The position numbers and the translations under genes were made by a program. 35,834 nucleotides of DNA from Candidatus Rokubacteria bacterium GWA2_70_23 (GTDB lineage Bacteria; Methylomirabilota; Methylomirabilia; Rokubacteriales; CSP1-6). This document shows positions 14,933-23,407 of this stretch, piece after piece. Location of the stretch: positions 1 to 35,834 of the forward strand of contig MGBT01000054.1 of NCBI GenBank assembly GCA_001788395.1, written 5' to 3'. The notes under the pieces are model-generated. The model was given only the letters and a program-made list of their open reading frames with translations. It did not search any database and was not told where the DNA came from. The first letter of the stretch is position 1; each line of letters begins with the position of its first letter.

Positions 14933-16186
14933 ATGAGGACCCGCGTTGTCTCGACCGCCGTGACCTGCGCAGGCGCGATCGCGCTGTCAGCGTTCCTCCT
15001 GGTCGCGCCGGCTCCCCCCGCCCAGGCCCAGACCTTCAACGAGGCGATCAAGCGCGCGCTGGACGGCAACTGCGCGGGCCTGAAGGGGTCGGCCGCATTG
15101 AGCTACGACGGGAGCCTGGCAGACATCTGCGCGATCCCCGCGACCTCCAGCGGGGCCTCGAGCGGGGCCGGGATCACGCTCCTGACCACCCAGCAGGTGA
15201 CGGCCGAGGAGCGCCGGGTCCGGGAGCGGCTGCGCGAGGCGCGCCTGGCCCTGGCGACGGGGGAGACGCGGGCCGCCGCCGCGGACTCCGTCCAGATGGG
15301 CCGCCTCGGCGTCTTCGCCTCCGGCGAGTACGAGCGCTTCGAGCAGGACGCGACGCGCTTCACGACAGGCCACGAGTCGGACACCAAGGGCATCACCTTC
15401 GGGGCCGACTACGCCGTCACCAGCTCCCTCATCCTGGGGATCGCGCTCACCACATCACGGACCACGGGCGAGTTCGACGAGCACGGCGGCTCCTTCGCCA
15501 CCGACTCCTGGGGCGGCATGCTCTACGCGAGCATCCTCCCCATGCCGAACCTCTTCGTGGACGCCACCATCGGCTACAACCACAAGGAGTACGACCAGAA
15601 ACGGCGGGCCACGTACACCTTCTTGCGGGGCGGCGTGCTGAACATCGTGGACGGCTTCGCCCAGGGGGACACGGGCGGCGAGGAGTTCAGGACGAGCGCG
15701 ACCACCGGCTACGACGTCGTGCTCCGGAACATCACGGTGGGCCCGCGGGTGGGCGTCAGCTACACGTACAACACCGTGGACGCCTTCAAGGAGCACGGGT
15801 GGCAGTCGAAGCCGCAGATGGACACCGGGCTCGAGCTGAACTACGAGGGGCAGCATCAGGACTCGCTGACGACGACGCTCGGGCTCTTCGGCTCCATCGC
15901 GTTCAGCACCCCCATCGGCGTCGTGGTGCCCCAGGTCACGGCCGACTACGTGCACGAGTTCCTGCGCGACCAGCGGGTGGTCCACTTCCGGTTCCACGAG
16001 GACTTCACCCGCACGCGGCTGAGCTTCAAGACGGAGCCGCCGGACCGGGACTACGGCAACCTGGGTGCCGGGGTCAGCCTGGTGTTCCCCGGCGGGCTCG
16101 CGGGCTTCGTCAACTACCGCGCCCTCGTCGGCTACGCCAATCAGTTCAGCCATACGGTGACGGCCGGCCTGCGCTACGGCTTCTAG
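14933..16186 (+). CDS. Autotransporter-type outer-membrane beta-barrel protein
   Basis: A 417-residue precursor. A Sec signal peptide is cleaved after AQA (residue 32). A short helical region follows (about 33-135) with two Cys residues (Cys46, Cys63) in NCAGLKGS and ADICAIP. Then comes an autotransporter beta-domain of about 280 residues with alternating strands (LGVFASGEYERFEQDATRF; GITFGADYAVTSSLILGIAL) and a C-terminal aromatic signal ending in GLRYGF, the mark recognised by the BAM machinery. The passenger is almost absent, so it may act as a porin or anchor rather than a classical autotransporter. The start is ATG 14933 with GGAGG 6 nt upstream. A TGGTATAGG extended -10-like box (about 14870) could give its own promoter. 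Confidence 0.85.
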   Translation: MRTRVVSTAVTCAGAIALSAFLLVAPAPPAQAQTFNEAIKRALDGNCAGLKGSAALSYDGSLADICAIPATSSGASSGAGITLLTTQQVTAEERRVRERLREARLALATGETRAAAADSVQMGRLGVFASGEYERFEQDATRFTTGHESDTKGITFGADYAVTSSLILGIALTTSRTTGEFDEHGGSFATDSWGGMLYASILPMPNLFVDATIGYNHKEYDQKRRATYTFLRGGVLNIVDGFAQGDTGGEEFRTSATTGYDVVLRNITVGPRVGVSYTYNTVDAFKEHGWQSKPQMDTGLELNYEGQHQDSLTTTLGLFGSIAFSTPIGVVVPQVTADYVHEFLRDQRVVHFRFHEDFTRTRLSFKTEPPDRDYGNLGAGVSLVFPGGLAGFVNYRALVGYANQFSHTVTAGLRYGF

Positions 16187-16207
16187 CAGGCCGCTAGGAG
16201 TCAGCTC

Positions 16208-16305
16208 GGCTCGCTCACGCTCGCCTCCGGCTCGGCTCGCCCTGGCTCGCTCACGCTCGCCCGGATCTCCGGATCCGCTCACCTCGCCTCCGGCTCGGCT
16301 CGCCC
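16208..16305 (-). repeat. Interlocked GC-rich direct repeats after the beta-barrel gene
   Basis: An 18-bp unit (GGCTCGCTCACGCTCGCC) occurs at 16208-16225 and 16244-16261. A 23-bp unit occurs at 16220-16242 and 16283-16305, overlapping the first. The second 23-bp copy forms the last codons of the hydrolase gene on the minus strand (AEPEAR end). The block sits between convergent genes. It has no CRISPR-like spacing and looks like an extragenic repeat cluster. Confidence 0.85.
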
Positions 16306-17064
16306 TTCCACTTCGGCCAGGATCTCGGGCCAGATCTCGGTCCAGCAGCAGAGGTGATCGTAGGACGGGATTACCCTGAGCGTCCCCGGCCCGATGGGCC
16401 CCCGCGCCACGATCTCGGCCGGCACGATCCGATCCTTCCCCCCCGCGTAATGCCGCTGGTAGATCCCTGCCGGGAGCGCCGGCTGCCGCGCCGGGTTCAG
16501 TGACCCCGTGAGATGCGGGTAGCCGTGCAGGTCGGCCCAGCCGTCGATGTCGAGATTCGCCGCCACCGTGACGATGGCCGCCGTCTCCGGGAAGCGCGGC
16601 GCCAGCAGCACCGCGAGCGTCCCGCCCCCGCTGTGGCCGAACCACACGACGCGGTCCACGCCGCCCCTGTCTAGAATGCGCCTCAGCGCCGCTGCCAGGC
16701 TCGCCACGACCTCCTCCGAGTAGCGCGCCTCCGTCCACAGGGCGCTCGCGCAGGGCGGCTCCGCGGCCAGCCCATGGTAGCAGGGGCGGCCCAGGTAGAG
16801 GCTCGGCCCGGCATCGAGGGCCATCAGCTCGAGGACGAGCGGATCGCGAGGGGTCGGGTCGGCAGTCGGCCGTCCCAGATGCCACGGGGTGCCGTCGCCG
16901 TCGAGATAGACATGGAGCGTCCGCGACGCGCCGCGCGCCTGGCGGAACACCATGTGCTGGAACAGCGTACCGGCCACCATCTCGGTGCCGAGACCGAGCG
17001 CTGCGACCCGCTCGGTGAAGCGCTGGGCTGGCGAGGCGCAGGCCGCCGCCACGAGCGAGATCAC
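16279..17064 (-). CDS. Alpha/beta-hydrolase lipoprotein
   Basis: A hydrolase of about 261 residues with the nucleophile elbow GHSGGG (Ser nucleophile), an early strand RTLHVYLDGDGTPW, and a likely catalytic His in SYDHLCCW near the C terminus. An acidic residue lies in the loop after AANLDIDGWADL. The N terminus carries a lipobox-like LVAAAC, but only eight residues precede the Cys when starting at GTG 17064. The open frame continues upstream for about 15 codons with no ATG/GTG/TTG, so either a rare CTG start (about 17101) is used or the N terminus is mis-sequenced. The substrate is unknown. It is convergent with the beta-barrel gene. Confidence 0.75.
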   Translation of the reverse strand: MISLVAAACASPAQRFTERVAALGLGTEMVAGTLFQHMVFRQARGASRTLHVYLDGDGTPWHLGRPTADPTPRDPLVLELMALDAGPSLYLGRPCYHGLAAEPPCASALWTEARYSEEVVASLAAALRRILDRGGVDRVVWFGHSGGGTLAVLLAPRFPETAAIVTVAANLDIDGWADLHGYPHLTGSLNPARQPALPAGIYQRHYAGGKDRIVPAEIVARGPIGPGTLRVIPSYDHLCCWTEIWPEILAEVEGRAEPEAR

Positions 17065-17152
17065 GAGCGCCAGCGGGAGCGCGCCGCGGCTCGTCAGTTG
17101 CGTTTCCCCCGGCTCCCGCTACGCCTTCACCGCGGACAGCCGGTCCACCGCA

Positions 17153-19600
17153 TCACGCCTTCACGCGCAGGCTCTGTGGATCGTAGGGGGCCTTGAGGCT
17201 CCCCCAGGCCTTGAAGCGGTCTCCCGCGATCTCCAGCTCGAAGCCCGCGGACTCGATGAAGGCGGCGTCCACTCCCTCGGCGCGCCGGACATAGCCCATG
17301 GCGACGGCGCGCCCGAGGGTGTGGCCGAAGGCGGCCGATGTCACTGAGCCGGCGATTCTCCCGTCGCAGACGATGGGCTCGTCCCCCAGCGGCAGGGCTT
17401 CTGGATCCTCGAGCACGAAGGTCACCAGACGCTTGGTGAGGGGCTGCTCCTTCTGGCGCAGCAGGGCCTCCCGTCCGAGAAAGGGCACGCCCTTGTCGAG
17501 GCGCACGGCGAAGCCGAGCCCGGCCTCGAGCGACGTGTCGTCGGGGGTCAGCTCCCGTCCCCAGGCCCGATAGGCCTTCTCCATGCGCAGCGAGTCGATG
17601 GCGTAGTAGCCCGCGTCCTTGAGCCCGAACTCTTGGCCGGCCTCCCGGAGGGTGTCGTACACGCCCGCGGCGAGCTCCATCGGCACGTAGATCTCCCAGC
17701 CGAGCTCGCCGACATAGGTGATGCGGGACGCGCGCACCGGCGCCTGGCCGATCCCGATCTCCTGCATGGTGGCGAAGGGAAAGGCCTCGTTGCTCACATC
17801 CGCATCGGTCACGCGCGAGAGCAGCTCCCGCGAGCGCGGCCCCATCACCCCCAGCACGGCGAAGGCCCCCGTGACGTCGGTGAGCACGGCACGAGCGCCT
17901 TCGAAGATGTGCTGCTTGATCCAGTGGAAGTCGCGCGTCGTCTGGGCCGTGCCCGTGACGATGAAGTACGCGTCCTCCGCCAGGCGGGTGACGGTGAGGT
18001 CGCTCTCGAACCCCCCGCGCTCGTTGAGAAACGCCGTGTAGACCAGCCTGCCGGGCGCCACCGCCACGTCGTTGGCGCAGAGGCGCTGGAGGATCGCTTC
18101 CGCGTCCGGCCCTTCCAGGACGAACTTGGAGAACGAGGTCTGGTCGAAGATCGCGACGGCCTCTCGTGCCGCGCGGTGCTCGGCCGCGACGTGGGGAAAC
18201 CAGTTCTGGCGGCCAAAGGAGTACATGGTCTCGGGCGTGACACCATCGGGCGCGAACCAGTTGGCCCGCTCCCAGCCCATCTTGGCGCCGAAGCAGGCGC
18301 CTGTGGCGCGGAGCCGCTCGTACACCGGCGAGCGGCGGAGCCCCCGGCCTGTCTCGAGCTCGCGGTTGGGAAAGGCGACGTAGTAGTGGACGCCGACGAT
18401 CTCGCTCGCGCGGTCTCTGAGGAAGCAGCGGTTGCCGTGAAAGGGCATGAATCGCCGGATGTCCGCCTGCCAGAGGTCCATCGGGGGCTCGTCGCCGACG
18501 ATCCACTCGGCGAGCGCCTTGCCCGCGCCCCCCGCCGCCGCGATGCCGCCCGAGCAGAACCCTGCCGCGACGTAGTAGCGCCGCACCTGCGGGGCTTCAC
18601 CGAGGATGAAGTAGTTGTCGGGGGTGAAGCTCTCGGGGCCGTTGAGCAGCGTGCGCACGGGAGCCGTCTCCAGCGCCGGCACGCGCTGGAGCGCATTCGT
18701 CATGAGAACCTCGAACTTGCTCCAGTCCGGCGGGAGCGTCCCGAAGGAGAAGTCCGCGGGGATGCCGCCCATGCCCCAGGGCTTGGCCCAGGGATCGAAG
18801 CCGCCCATCAGGAGGCCGCCCACCTCCTCCTTGAAGTAGATATGGCCGTCGGCATCCCGCATCACGGGCAGGTCGGGCATGACGCCGTCGATGGGGTGGG
18901 TGACGATGTACATGTGCTCACAGGCATGGAGCGGGATCGTCACCCCGCTCAGGCGCCCGAGCTCGTGGGCCCACATGCCGGCGGCGTTGACGACGATCTC
19001 GCTGGCGATGCCCCCCGCGGACGTCTCGACGCCGGCCACCGCGCTCCCGGCGAGCCTGACGCCCGTGACCCGCACGTTCTCGACGATCCGGGCGCCCCCC
19101 TGGCGCGCCCCCCGCGCCAGCGCCTGGGTGATGTCGGCCGGGTTGGCCTTGCCGTCGCCCGGGATCCACACCGCGCCCACCAGATCGTCCGTGCGCATCA
19201 GCGGGTAGAGCGCGAGCGCTTCCGTGAGCCCGACCTCCTCGGCCTCGATGCCGTAGGCGCGCGCGAGAGAGGCGTTGCGCCTGAGCTGGGTCATGCGCTC
19301 CGGGTTGCGGGCGACGCTCAGGCTGCCGCAGCGCTTCCAGCCCGTGGCCTGCCCCGTCTCGGCCTCGAGCTCGCTGTAGAGCCGGGTGCTGTAGCGGATG
19401 AGCTGGGTGAGATTGCTCGAGGACCGGAGCTGCCCCACGAGCCCGGCCGCGTGCCAGGTGGTGCCGCCGCTCACGCTCCCCTGCTCGAGCAGGACCACGT
19501 CACGCCACCCGAGCTTCGTCAGATGATACGCGAGGCTGCACCCGACGATGCCGCCGCCGATGATCACCACCCGCGCGTGTCCGGGCACGCTCGCGGTCAT
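17153..19600 (-). CDS. FAD-dependent dimethylglycine/sarcosine dehydrogenase-like protein
   Basis: An 815-residue two-part enzyme. The N-terminal half is a DAO-type flavoprotein: the dinucleotide motif IIGGGIVGCSLAYHL near residue 15, and SGGTTWHAAGL with His50, the position of covalent FAD attachment in dimethylglycine and sarcosine dehydrogenases. The C-terminal half is GcvT-like (FAKFV-type start at FSKFVLEGPDAE, the GTAQTTRDFHWI segment, YVGELGWEIYVP, and the aminomethyltransferase C-terminal barrel). Such enzymes demethylate N-methyl amines and pass the one-carbon unit to tetrahydrofolate. The length matches the family (about 810-860). The exact substrate is not settled by sequence. No partner gene for one-carbon metabolism is adjacent. 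Confidence 0.9.
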   Translation of the reverse strand: MTASVPGHARVVIIGGGIVGCSLAYHLTKLGWRDVVLLEQGSVSGGTTWHAAGLVGQLRSSSNLTQLIRYSTRLYSELEAETGQATGWKRCGSLSVARNPERMTQLRRNASLARAYGIEAEEVGLTEALALYPLMRTDDLVGAVWIPGDGKANPADITQALARGARQGGARIVENVRVTGVRLAGSAVAGVETSAGGIASEIVVNAAGMWAHELGRLSGVTIPLHACEHMYIVTHPIDGVMPDLPVMRDADGHIYFKEEVGGLLMGGFDPWAKPWGMGGIPADFSFGTLPPDWSKFEVLMTNALQRVPALETAPVRTLLNGPESFTPDNYFILGEAPQVRRYYVAAGFCSGGIAAAGGAGKALAEWIVGDEPPMDLWQADIRRFMPFHGNRCFLRDRASEIVGVHYYVAFPNRELETGRGLRRSPVYERLRATGACFGAKMGWERANWFAPDGVTPETMYSFGRQNWFPHVAAEHRAAREAVAIFDQTSFSKFVLEGPDAEAILQRLCANDVAVAPGRLVYTAFLNERGGFESDLTVTRLAEDAYFIVTGTAQTTRDFHWIKQHIFEGARAVLTDVTGAFAVLGVMGPRSRELLSRVTDADVSNEAFPFATMQEIGIGQAPVRASRITYVGELGWEIYVPMELAAGVYDTLREAGQEFGLKDAGYYAIDSLRMEKAYRAWGRELTPDDTSLEAGLGFAVRLDKGVPFLGREALLRQKEQPLTKRLVTFVLEDPEALPLGDEPIVCDGRIAGSVTSAAFGHTLGRAVAMGYVRRAEGVDAAFIESAGFELEIAGDRFKAWGSLKAPYDPQSLRVKA

Positions 19601-19634
19601 CGCTCTCCTCCTCCCCTCGCTCTTCGGCTGCGGC

Positions 19635-19784
19635 TCACCCCGCGCCGATCGCGCCCGCCCTCACGCGCACCCTCCACCAGACCATGACGGCCGCCAGCCC
19701 GACAAGCCCGAACGAGCCGGCCGAGAGGAAGGCCGGGGGGACTCCCCAGCGCTCCGAGATGGCGCCCACGGCGGGCGAGTGGCG
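19635..19784 (-). pseudogene. C-terminal scrap of an MFS transporter
   Basis: Directly after the stop of the chimeric permease, and in its frame, 49 codons encode GAISERWGVPPAFLSAGSFG and a hydrophobic helix (LVGLAAVMVW), ending in a short basic tail and TGA at 19635. This is the pattern of the last loop and helix of MFS carriers. No start or earlier helices exist. It is a leftover of a transporter whose body is missing. Confidence 0.6.
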
Positions 19785-21185
19785 TCAAGGGACCGGCGAG
19801 AGCCGGGTGAGGCGCGCCGTCAGATAAGACGACAGCGCGGCCTCCGAGGCGAACTCGGGCGTGGTATCGGGCACGCCCAGATAGTACACGGTGAGCCCGG
19901 GCCGCCCGGCGCGCGCGTCCTCTGCTGAGCGGTAGAGCATGATCTCCCGGCGCGGGAAATCGGCGAAGGAGGCCCGGGGCATGGTCACGTCCACGGGGCC
20001 TGCCAGCGTCACTGGCTCGACCACCGGCCGGCGCGCCCGGGTGAACGGATCCACGCCCTCCATGCTCACGTGGCTCCAGCGTGAGCCGGGCGAGACGATC
20101 CGCAGGACGACCTGGGTCTCCTCCTCGGTGGAGCCACGGAGCACGCCCCAGACGATGGCCCCGCCGGAGGCGGCGAAGGCCGAGTCCTCGCCGTGGATCT
20201 CGGCGGCTTGTCCGCCGGCCCCAGACGGCGCCAGGCACAAGTAGAAGTAGAGGATCGCCACCGCGACGGCGAGGCAGCCGCCGAGGAGCGGCAGCCTGAG
20301 CCAGGGCGCAACGGTCTTGACGGTCGTCTGCGCGCCCACCTTCCCCGTCACCGCCACGTAGGAGCGGCGGCTCACCCAGTAGCGCTGCAGCAGATACACC
20401 GCCAGCGCGGGCACGAGCAGCACAAACGAGAGCACGGCGCCACCCCCGAGGTCGAAGAGCCCCGTGATCTGGAGATACGCCTGGGTCGGCAGCACCGGGA
20501 AGCTATTGCCTGCCAGGATGAGCGGGGTGGCGAAGTCGGCGAGCGAGGCCGTGAAGAGCAGGAGAAAGGCGTTGGCGAAGCCGGGCACCGCCAGCGGAAG
20601 GGTCACCGTCAGGAAGACCCGCCAGCGGGAGGCGCCCAGACTCTGCGCCATGTCCTCCACGTTGGGATCGATGCCGGCCAGGATCGGCTTCAGCGTGAGG
20701 TAGGCGATGGGGAAGTAGGTGAGCGTCTCAGAGAACAGCGTGCTCGCGAGCCCGTAAACGGTGACCCCCTTGAGCCCGAGGAGCCCGTAGGTGATGAGGC
20801 CCCGCGGACCGAACGAGAAGATCATGGCGATGGCGGTGGTGAAGGGCGGCGAGACCAGCGGCAGGAGCGTCGCCGCGTCCAGCAGCGTGACCCAGCCGCG
20901 CGAGAGGTTGGCGCGCGCGGCCGTCAGCGCGAAGAGGAAGCCGAGCGCGGTGCCGCAGACCCCCACGAGCCCGCCCAGGAGCAGGCTGTTCCAGAAGGCC
21001 TGGCGGTGGTTCGAGTCCCCGAGGATGGCCAGCACGTTCCCGAGCGTCAGGTGGCCGCCGTCGGTGAAGGTGCGAACGACGAGACGCCCCAGCGGGTAGA
21101 CGATGAAGAGCGCCAGCAGCGCCCAGAGGACGACGACCGCCGCCAGGAGCGCGGGGTCGCGAGCCGCTCGCCGCCGGCCCCTCAT
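19785..21185 (-). CDS. Iron-type ABC permease N-terminal half fused to an unrelated domain
   Basis: A 466-residue open frame. Residues 1 to about 318 match the first half of Fe(III)-type binding-protein-dependent permeases (FbpB/SfuB): about seven TM helices and the EAA loop LGASRWRVFLTVTLPLAVPG. Family members then have a second set of TM helices (total about 540-560) with a second EAA loop. Here, after LYFYLCLAP, the sequence becomes a soluble domain of about 145 residues (SRWSHVSMEGVDPFTRARRP, EIMLYRSAEDARAGRPGLTV, YYLGVPDTTPEF) that I do not recognise. The join is near 20225. The start ATG 21185 overlaps the binding-protein remnant by 4 nt. The fusion is probably the product of a deletion joining two genes and unlikely to work as an importer. 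Confidence 0.75.
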   Translation of the reverse strand: MRGRRRAARDPALLAAVVVLWALLALFIVYPLGRLVVRTFTDGGHLTLGNVLAILGDSNHRQAFWNSLLLGGLVGVCGTALGFLFALTAARANLSRGWVTLLDAATLLPLVSPPFTTAIAMIFSFGPRGLITYGLLGLKGVTVYGLASTLFSETLTYFPIAYLTLKPILAGIDPNVEDMAQSLGASRWRVFLTVTLPLAVPGFANAFLLLFTASLADFATPLILAGNSFPVLPTQAYLQITGLFDLGGGAVLSFVLLVPALAVYLLQRYWVSRRSYVAVTGKVGAQTTVKTVAPWLRLPLLGGCLAVAVAILYFYLCLAPSGAGGQAAEIHGEDSAFAASGGAIVWGVLRGSTEEETQVVLRIVSPGSRWSHVSMEGVDPFTRARRPVVEPVTLAGPVDVTMPRASFADFPRREIMLYRSAEDARAGRPGLTVYYLGVPDTTPEFASEAALSSYLTARLTRLSPVP

Positions 21186-21349
21186 TCCTTCGGGTTCAGC
21201 ACCTCGTTGATCCAGCGCTCGACCAGGCGCTTGCGGTTGGCCCCGGCGTAGCCGTCGTCGATGGGGAAGATCCGGGCGCCCTTGAGCACCTCGGCGAGGC
21301 TCGCCTCCACCGGCACCTCGGGGTGGGCCGGCACGAAGTCGAGTCTCAT
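21182..21349 (-). pseudogene. C-terminal remnant of an iron-type periplasmic binding protein
   Basis: A 55-codon frame from ATG 21347-21349 to a stop overlapping the permease start. It ends with ARIFPIDDGYAGANRKRLVE then RWINEVLN, the typical C terminus of extracellular binding proteins that precede Fe(III)-type permeases. About 280-300 residues, including the signal peptide, are missing. A GGGAGG lies 9 nt upstream but probably belongs to another context. The order remnant then permease fits the standard binding protein/permease operon. Confidence 0.75.
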
Positions 21350-21400
21350 CAAGCGTGTCCTCCCTCGTGTGAGCCTGTGGGAAGTGCTGGCGGGAACGTC

Positions 21401-21859
21401 TCAGCGGGCGATGGGCAGATCCTCGCGGTTGCCCCACTCGGACCAGGAGCGGTCGTACCCGACGACGTGCGGGTAGCCGAGGAGACGCAGCACGAAGTAC
21501 GAGTGGGAGGCGCGGTGCTGGGTCTGGCAGTAGGTCACGACGGTCTTGTCCGGCGTGATCCCCCTGGCGACGTACAGGGTGCGCAACGCGGCGAGGGGCT
21601 TGAACGTGCCGTCGGGCCTCAGGTGTTCGGTCCAGTCGACATTGACGTTGAGGTAGACGGCGCCGGGAATATGTCCCTTCCGGTACTCCTCGGGCTCCGT
21701 GACCATGTCCACGATGCGCACGCGGGAATCGGCACGCCGCCCCGCGAGCCACCGCGCGTCCACCAGGAGGGGGTGCCCGTCGGCCCACGCCGGGGGCGGG
21801 CCGCCGAGGACGGCGGCGAGTCCGAGCAGGAGCGAGAGCGAGACGGGTCTCACGGCCAC
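21401..21859 (-). CDS. Exported single-domain rhodanese (sulfurtransferase)
   Basis: A 152-residue protein with a signal peptide (SLSLLLGLAAVLGGPPPAWA) and one rhodanese domain. Visible marks are VRIVDMVTEPEEYRKGHIPG (CH2A-like), the active-site loop CQTQHRAS with persulfide Cys111, and YFVLRLLGYPHVVGYDRSWS then EWGNREDLPI, which resembles the C-terminal domain of thiosulfate sulfurtransferases. The single domain is half the length of SseA/YnjE-type enzymes, so either a natural short form or the tail of a two-domain protein with its signal retained. It should act in the periplasm. The following 51 bp lead to the binding-protein remnant. Confidence 0.85.
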   Translation of the reverse strand: MAVRPVSLSLLLGLAAVLGGPPPAWADGHPLLVDARWLAGRRADSRVRIVDMVTEPEEYRKGHIPGAVYLNVNVDWTEHLRPDGTFKPLAALRTLYVARGITPDKTVVTYCQTQHRASHSYFVLRLLGYPHVVGYDRSWSEWGNREDLPIAR

Positions 21860-21884
21860 GGATTCTACGCCTAGAGGTGAACGG

Positions 21885-22331
21885 TCAGGCCCAGTCGCCG
21901 ACGAAGGGCGAGTGGTAGCGGCCCGACGTCGCCAGCAGTGCCGCCTCCGCGGGAGCCTCGATCGCCCGGAACCGCTCGGCCGCCTCGAGCACTCGGGGCA
22001 GCACGGTGACGTCTCCCACGCTGCAGAGCGTGGTCACCGGCCGCGACAGCACGAAGGCGACGGCCTGGTCGATGATGGCCTGGTCGGTGAAGGGCTCGTA
22101 CCAGGTGGTGTGAGTTCTCGGCCGGTCCCCCCACGGGTCTCTGGCCACGGTCTTGATGATCTGCACCGCCTCGCCGTAGCGCGGCGCCACGTCCACGTGA
22201 TTGACACCATGGGCCAGCGCCGTCTCGACGGCGCGGTCAGCCGTCTCCTGATCGACCCGACCGATGCCGGCCGCGCCGAAGGTCACCACCGTGCTCATGT
22301 GTCCGGTACGTCCGAGCCGCCTCCGCTCCAT
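21885..22331 (-). pseudogene. Aldo/keto reductase with its middle deleted
   Basis: A 148-residue open frame against about 280-320 in the family. Residues 1-54 are the normal N terminus (RRRLGRTGHMSTVVTFGAAG and NHVDVAPRYGEA, with the first catalytic Asp and Tyr). At about residue 55 (near 22166) the sequence jumps to VQIIKTVARDPWGDRPRTHT and the C-terminal part (QAVAFVLSRPVTTLCSVGDV). The catalytic Lys and His and most of the barrel are lost, yet the frame is kept. It cannot be an active reductase. It lies 20 bp downstream of the tartrate dehydrogenase stop, in the same orientation. Confidence 0.85.
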
Positions 22332-22351
22332 GCTCCGCCTCCTCGCTTGCG

Positions 22352-23407
22352 CTAGATCAGCGAGGCGATAGCCCGGCCGACCTCGGCCGTTCCCGCCTTG
22401 CCCCCGAGGTCGCGCGTGAGCCCCGTGCCCTCCTCCACCACGCGCTCGATGGCGGAGACGACGGCCGCCGCGGCGTCGGGATGCCCCAGGTGCTCGAGCA
22501 TCATGGCGCCCGTCCAGATCTGTGCGATGGGGTTGGCGATGCCCGTGCCGGCGATGTCGGGAGCCGAGCCGTGCACGGGCTCGAACATGGAGGGGGACAC
22601 CTTCTCCGGGTTGATGTTGCCGCCCGGCGCGATCCCGATGGAGCCGGCGATGGCGGGGCCCAGATCGGACAGGATGTCGCCGAAGAGGTTACTGGCGACG
22701 ACCACGTCGAACCAGTCGGGATGCTGGACGAAGTGGGCCGTCAGGATGTCGATGTGGTACTGATCGGCGCGCACCGCCGGGTACTCCTTCGCCATGGCGG
22801 CGAAGCGCTCGTCCCAGTAGGGCATGCTGTGGATGATGCCGTTGGACTTGGTCGCCGAGGTCACGTGGCGCTTCGGGCGGGCCATGGCGCGCTCGAAGGC
22901 GTAGCGCATGACGCGGTCGCAGCCCTTCCGCGTGAACATCGCCGTCTGCACCGCCAGCTCCTCGGGCGTCCCGCCGTAGAGCCGCCCGCCGATCTCGGAG
23001 TACTCGCCCTCGTTGTTCTCGCGCACGATCAGCATGTCGATGTCGCCGGGGCCCCGGCCGCTGAGCGGCGAGCGCACCCCCTTCAGCAGCCGCACGGGGC
23101 GCAGGTTGATGTACTGCTGGAAGGTGCGCCGGATCGGGATGAGGAGCCCCCAGAGCGAGACGTGGTCCGGCACGCCTGGGAAGCCCACCGCCCCGAGGAA
23201 GATCGCCTCGAAGGCGCGGAGCTGGTCGAGGCCGTCCTCGGGCATCATGCGGCCCGTCCTCGCGTAGGTCTCGCAGCTCCAGTCGAAGTGCGCCCACTCG
23301 ACGTCGAAGCCGAAGCGGCGGCCCGCCGCCTCCAGCACGCGGATGCCCTCGGGCACGACTTCCTTGCCGATCCCGTCGCCGGGAATCACCGCGACACGAT
23401 GTCTCAT
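22352..23407 (-). CDS. ttuC: Tartrate dehydrogenase / isopropylmalate-dehydrogenase family oxidoreductase
   Basis: A complete 351-residue NAD-dependent decarboxylating dehydrogenase. It has the family start VIPGDGIGKEVVPEG, the substrate Arg segment PIRRTFQQYINLRPVR, VRENNEGEYSEIGGR, the catalytic Lys in ATKSNGI and the metal-binding NLFGDILSD. The NAD site is GSAPDIAGTGIANPIA. The loop VPDHVSLWGLLIPIRR is characteristic of the tartrate/D-malate dehydrogenase subgroup rather than LeuB. The reaction is oxidation of tartrate (also D-malate or meso-tartrate) to keto acids and CO2. A good AGGAGAGG site precedes ATG 23407. Operon partners downstream are broken. Confidence 0.88.
   Translation of the reverse strand: MRHRVAVIPGDGIGKEVVPEGIRVLEAAGRRFGFDVEWAHFDWSCETYARTGRMMPEDGLDQLRAFEAIFLGAVGFPGVPDHVSLWGLLIPIRRTFQQYINLRPVRLLKGVRSPLSGRGPGDIDMLIVRENNEGEYSEIGGRLYGGTPEELAVQTAMFTRKGCDRVMRYAFERAMARPKRHVTSATKSNGIIHSMPYWDERFAAMAKEYPAVRADQYHIDILTAHFVQHPDWFDVVVASNLFGDILSDLGPAIAGSIGIAPGGNINPEKVSPSMFEPVHGSAPDIAGTGIANPIAQIWTGAMMLEHLGHPDAAAAVVSAIERVVEEGTGLTRDLGGKAGTAEVGRAIASLI

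Noticed and set aside
16208-16305. Possible CRISPR array
   Set aside because: Only two copies of each unit, overlapping and with unequal short gaps; no regular repeat-spacer pattern and no cas genes.
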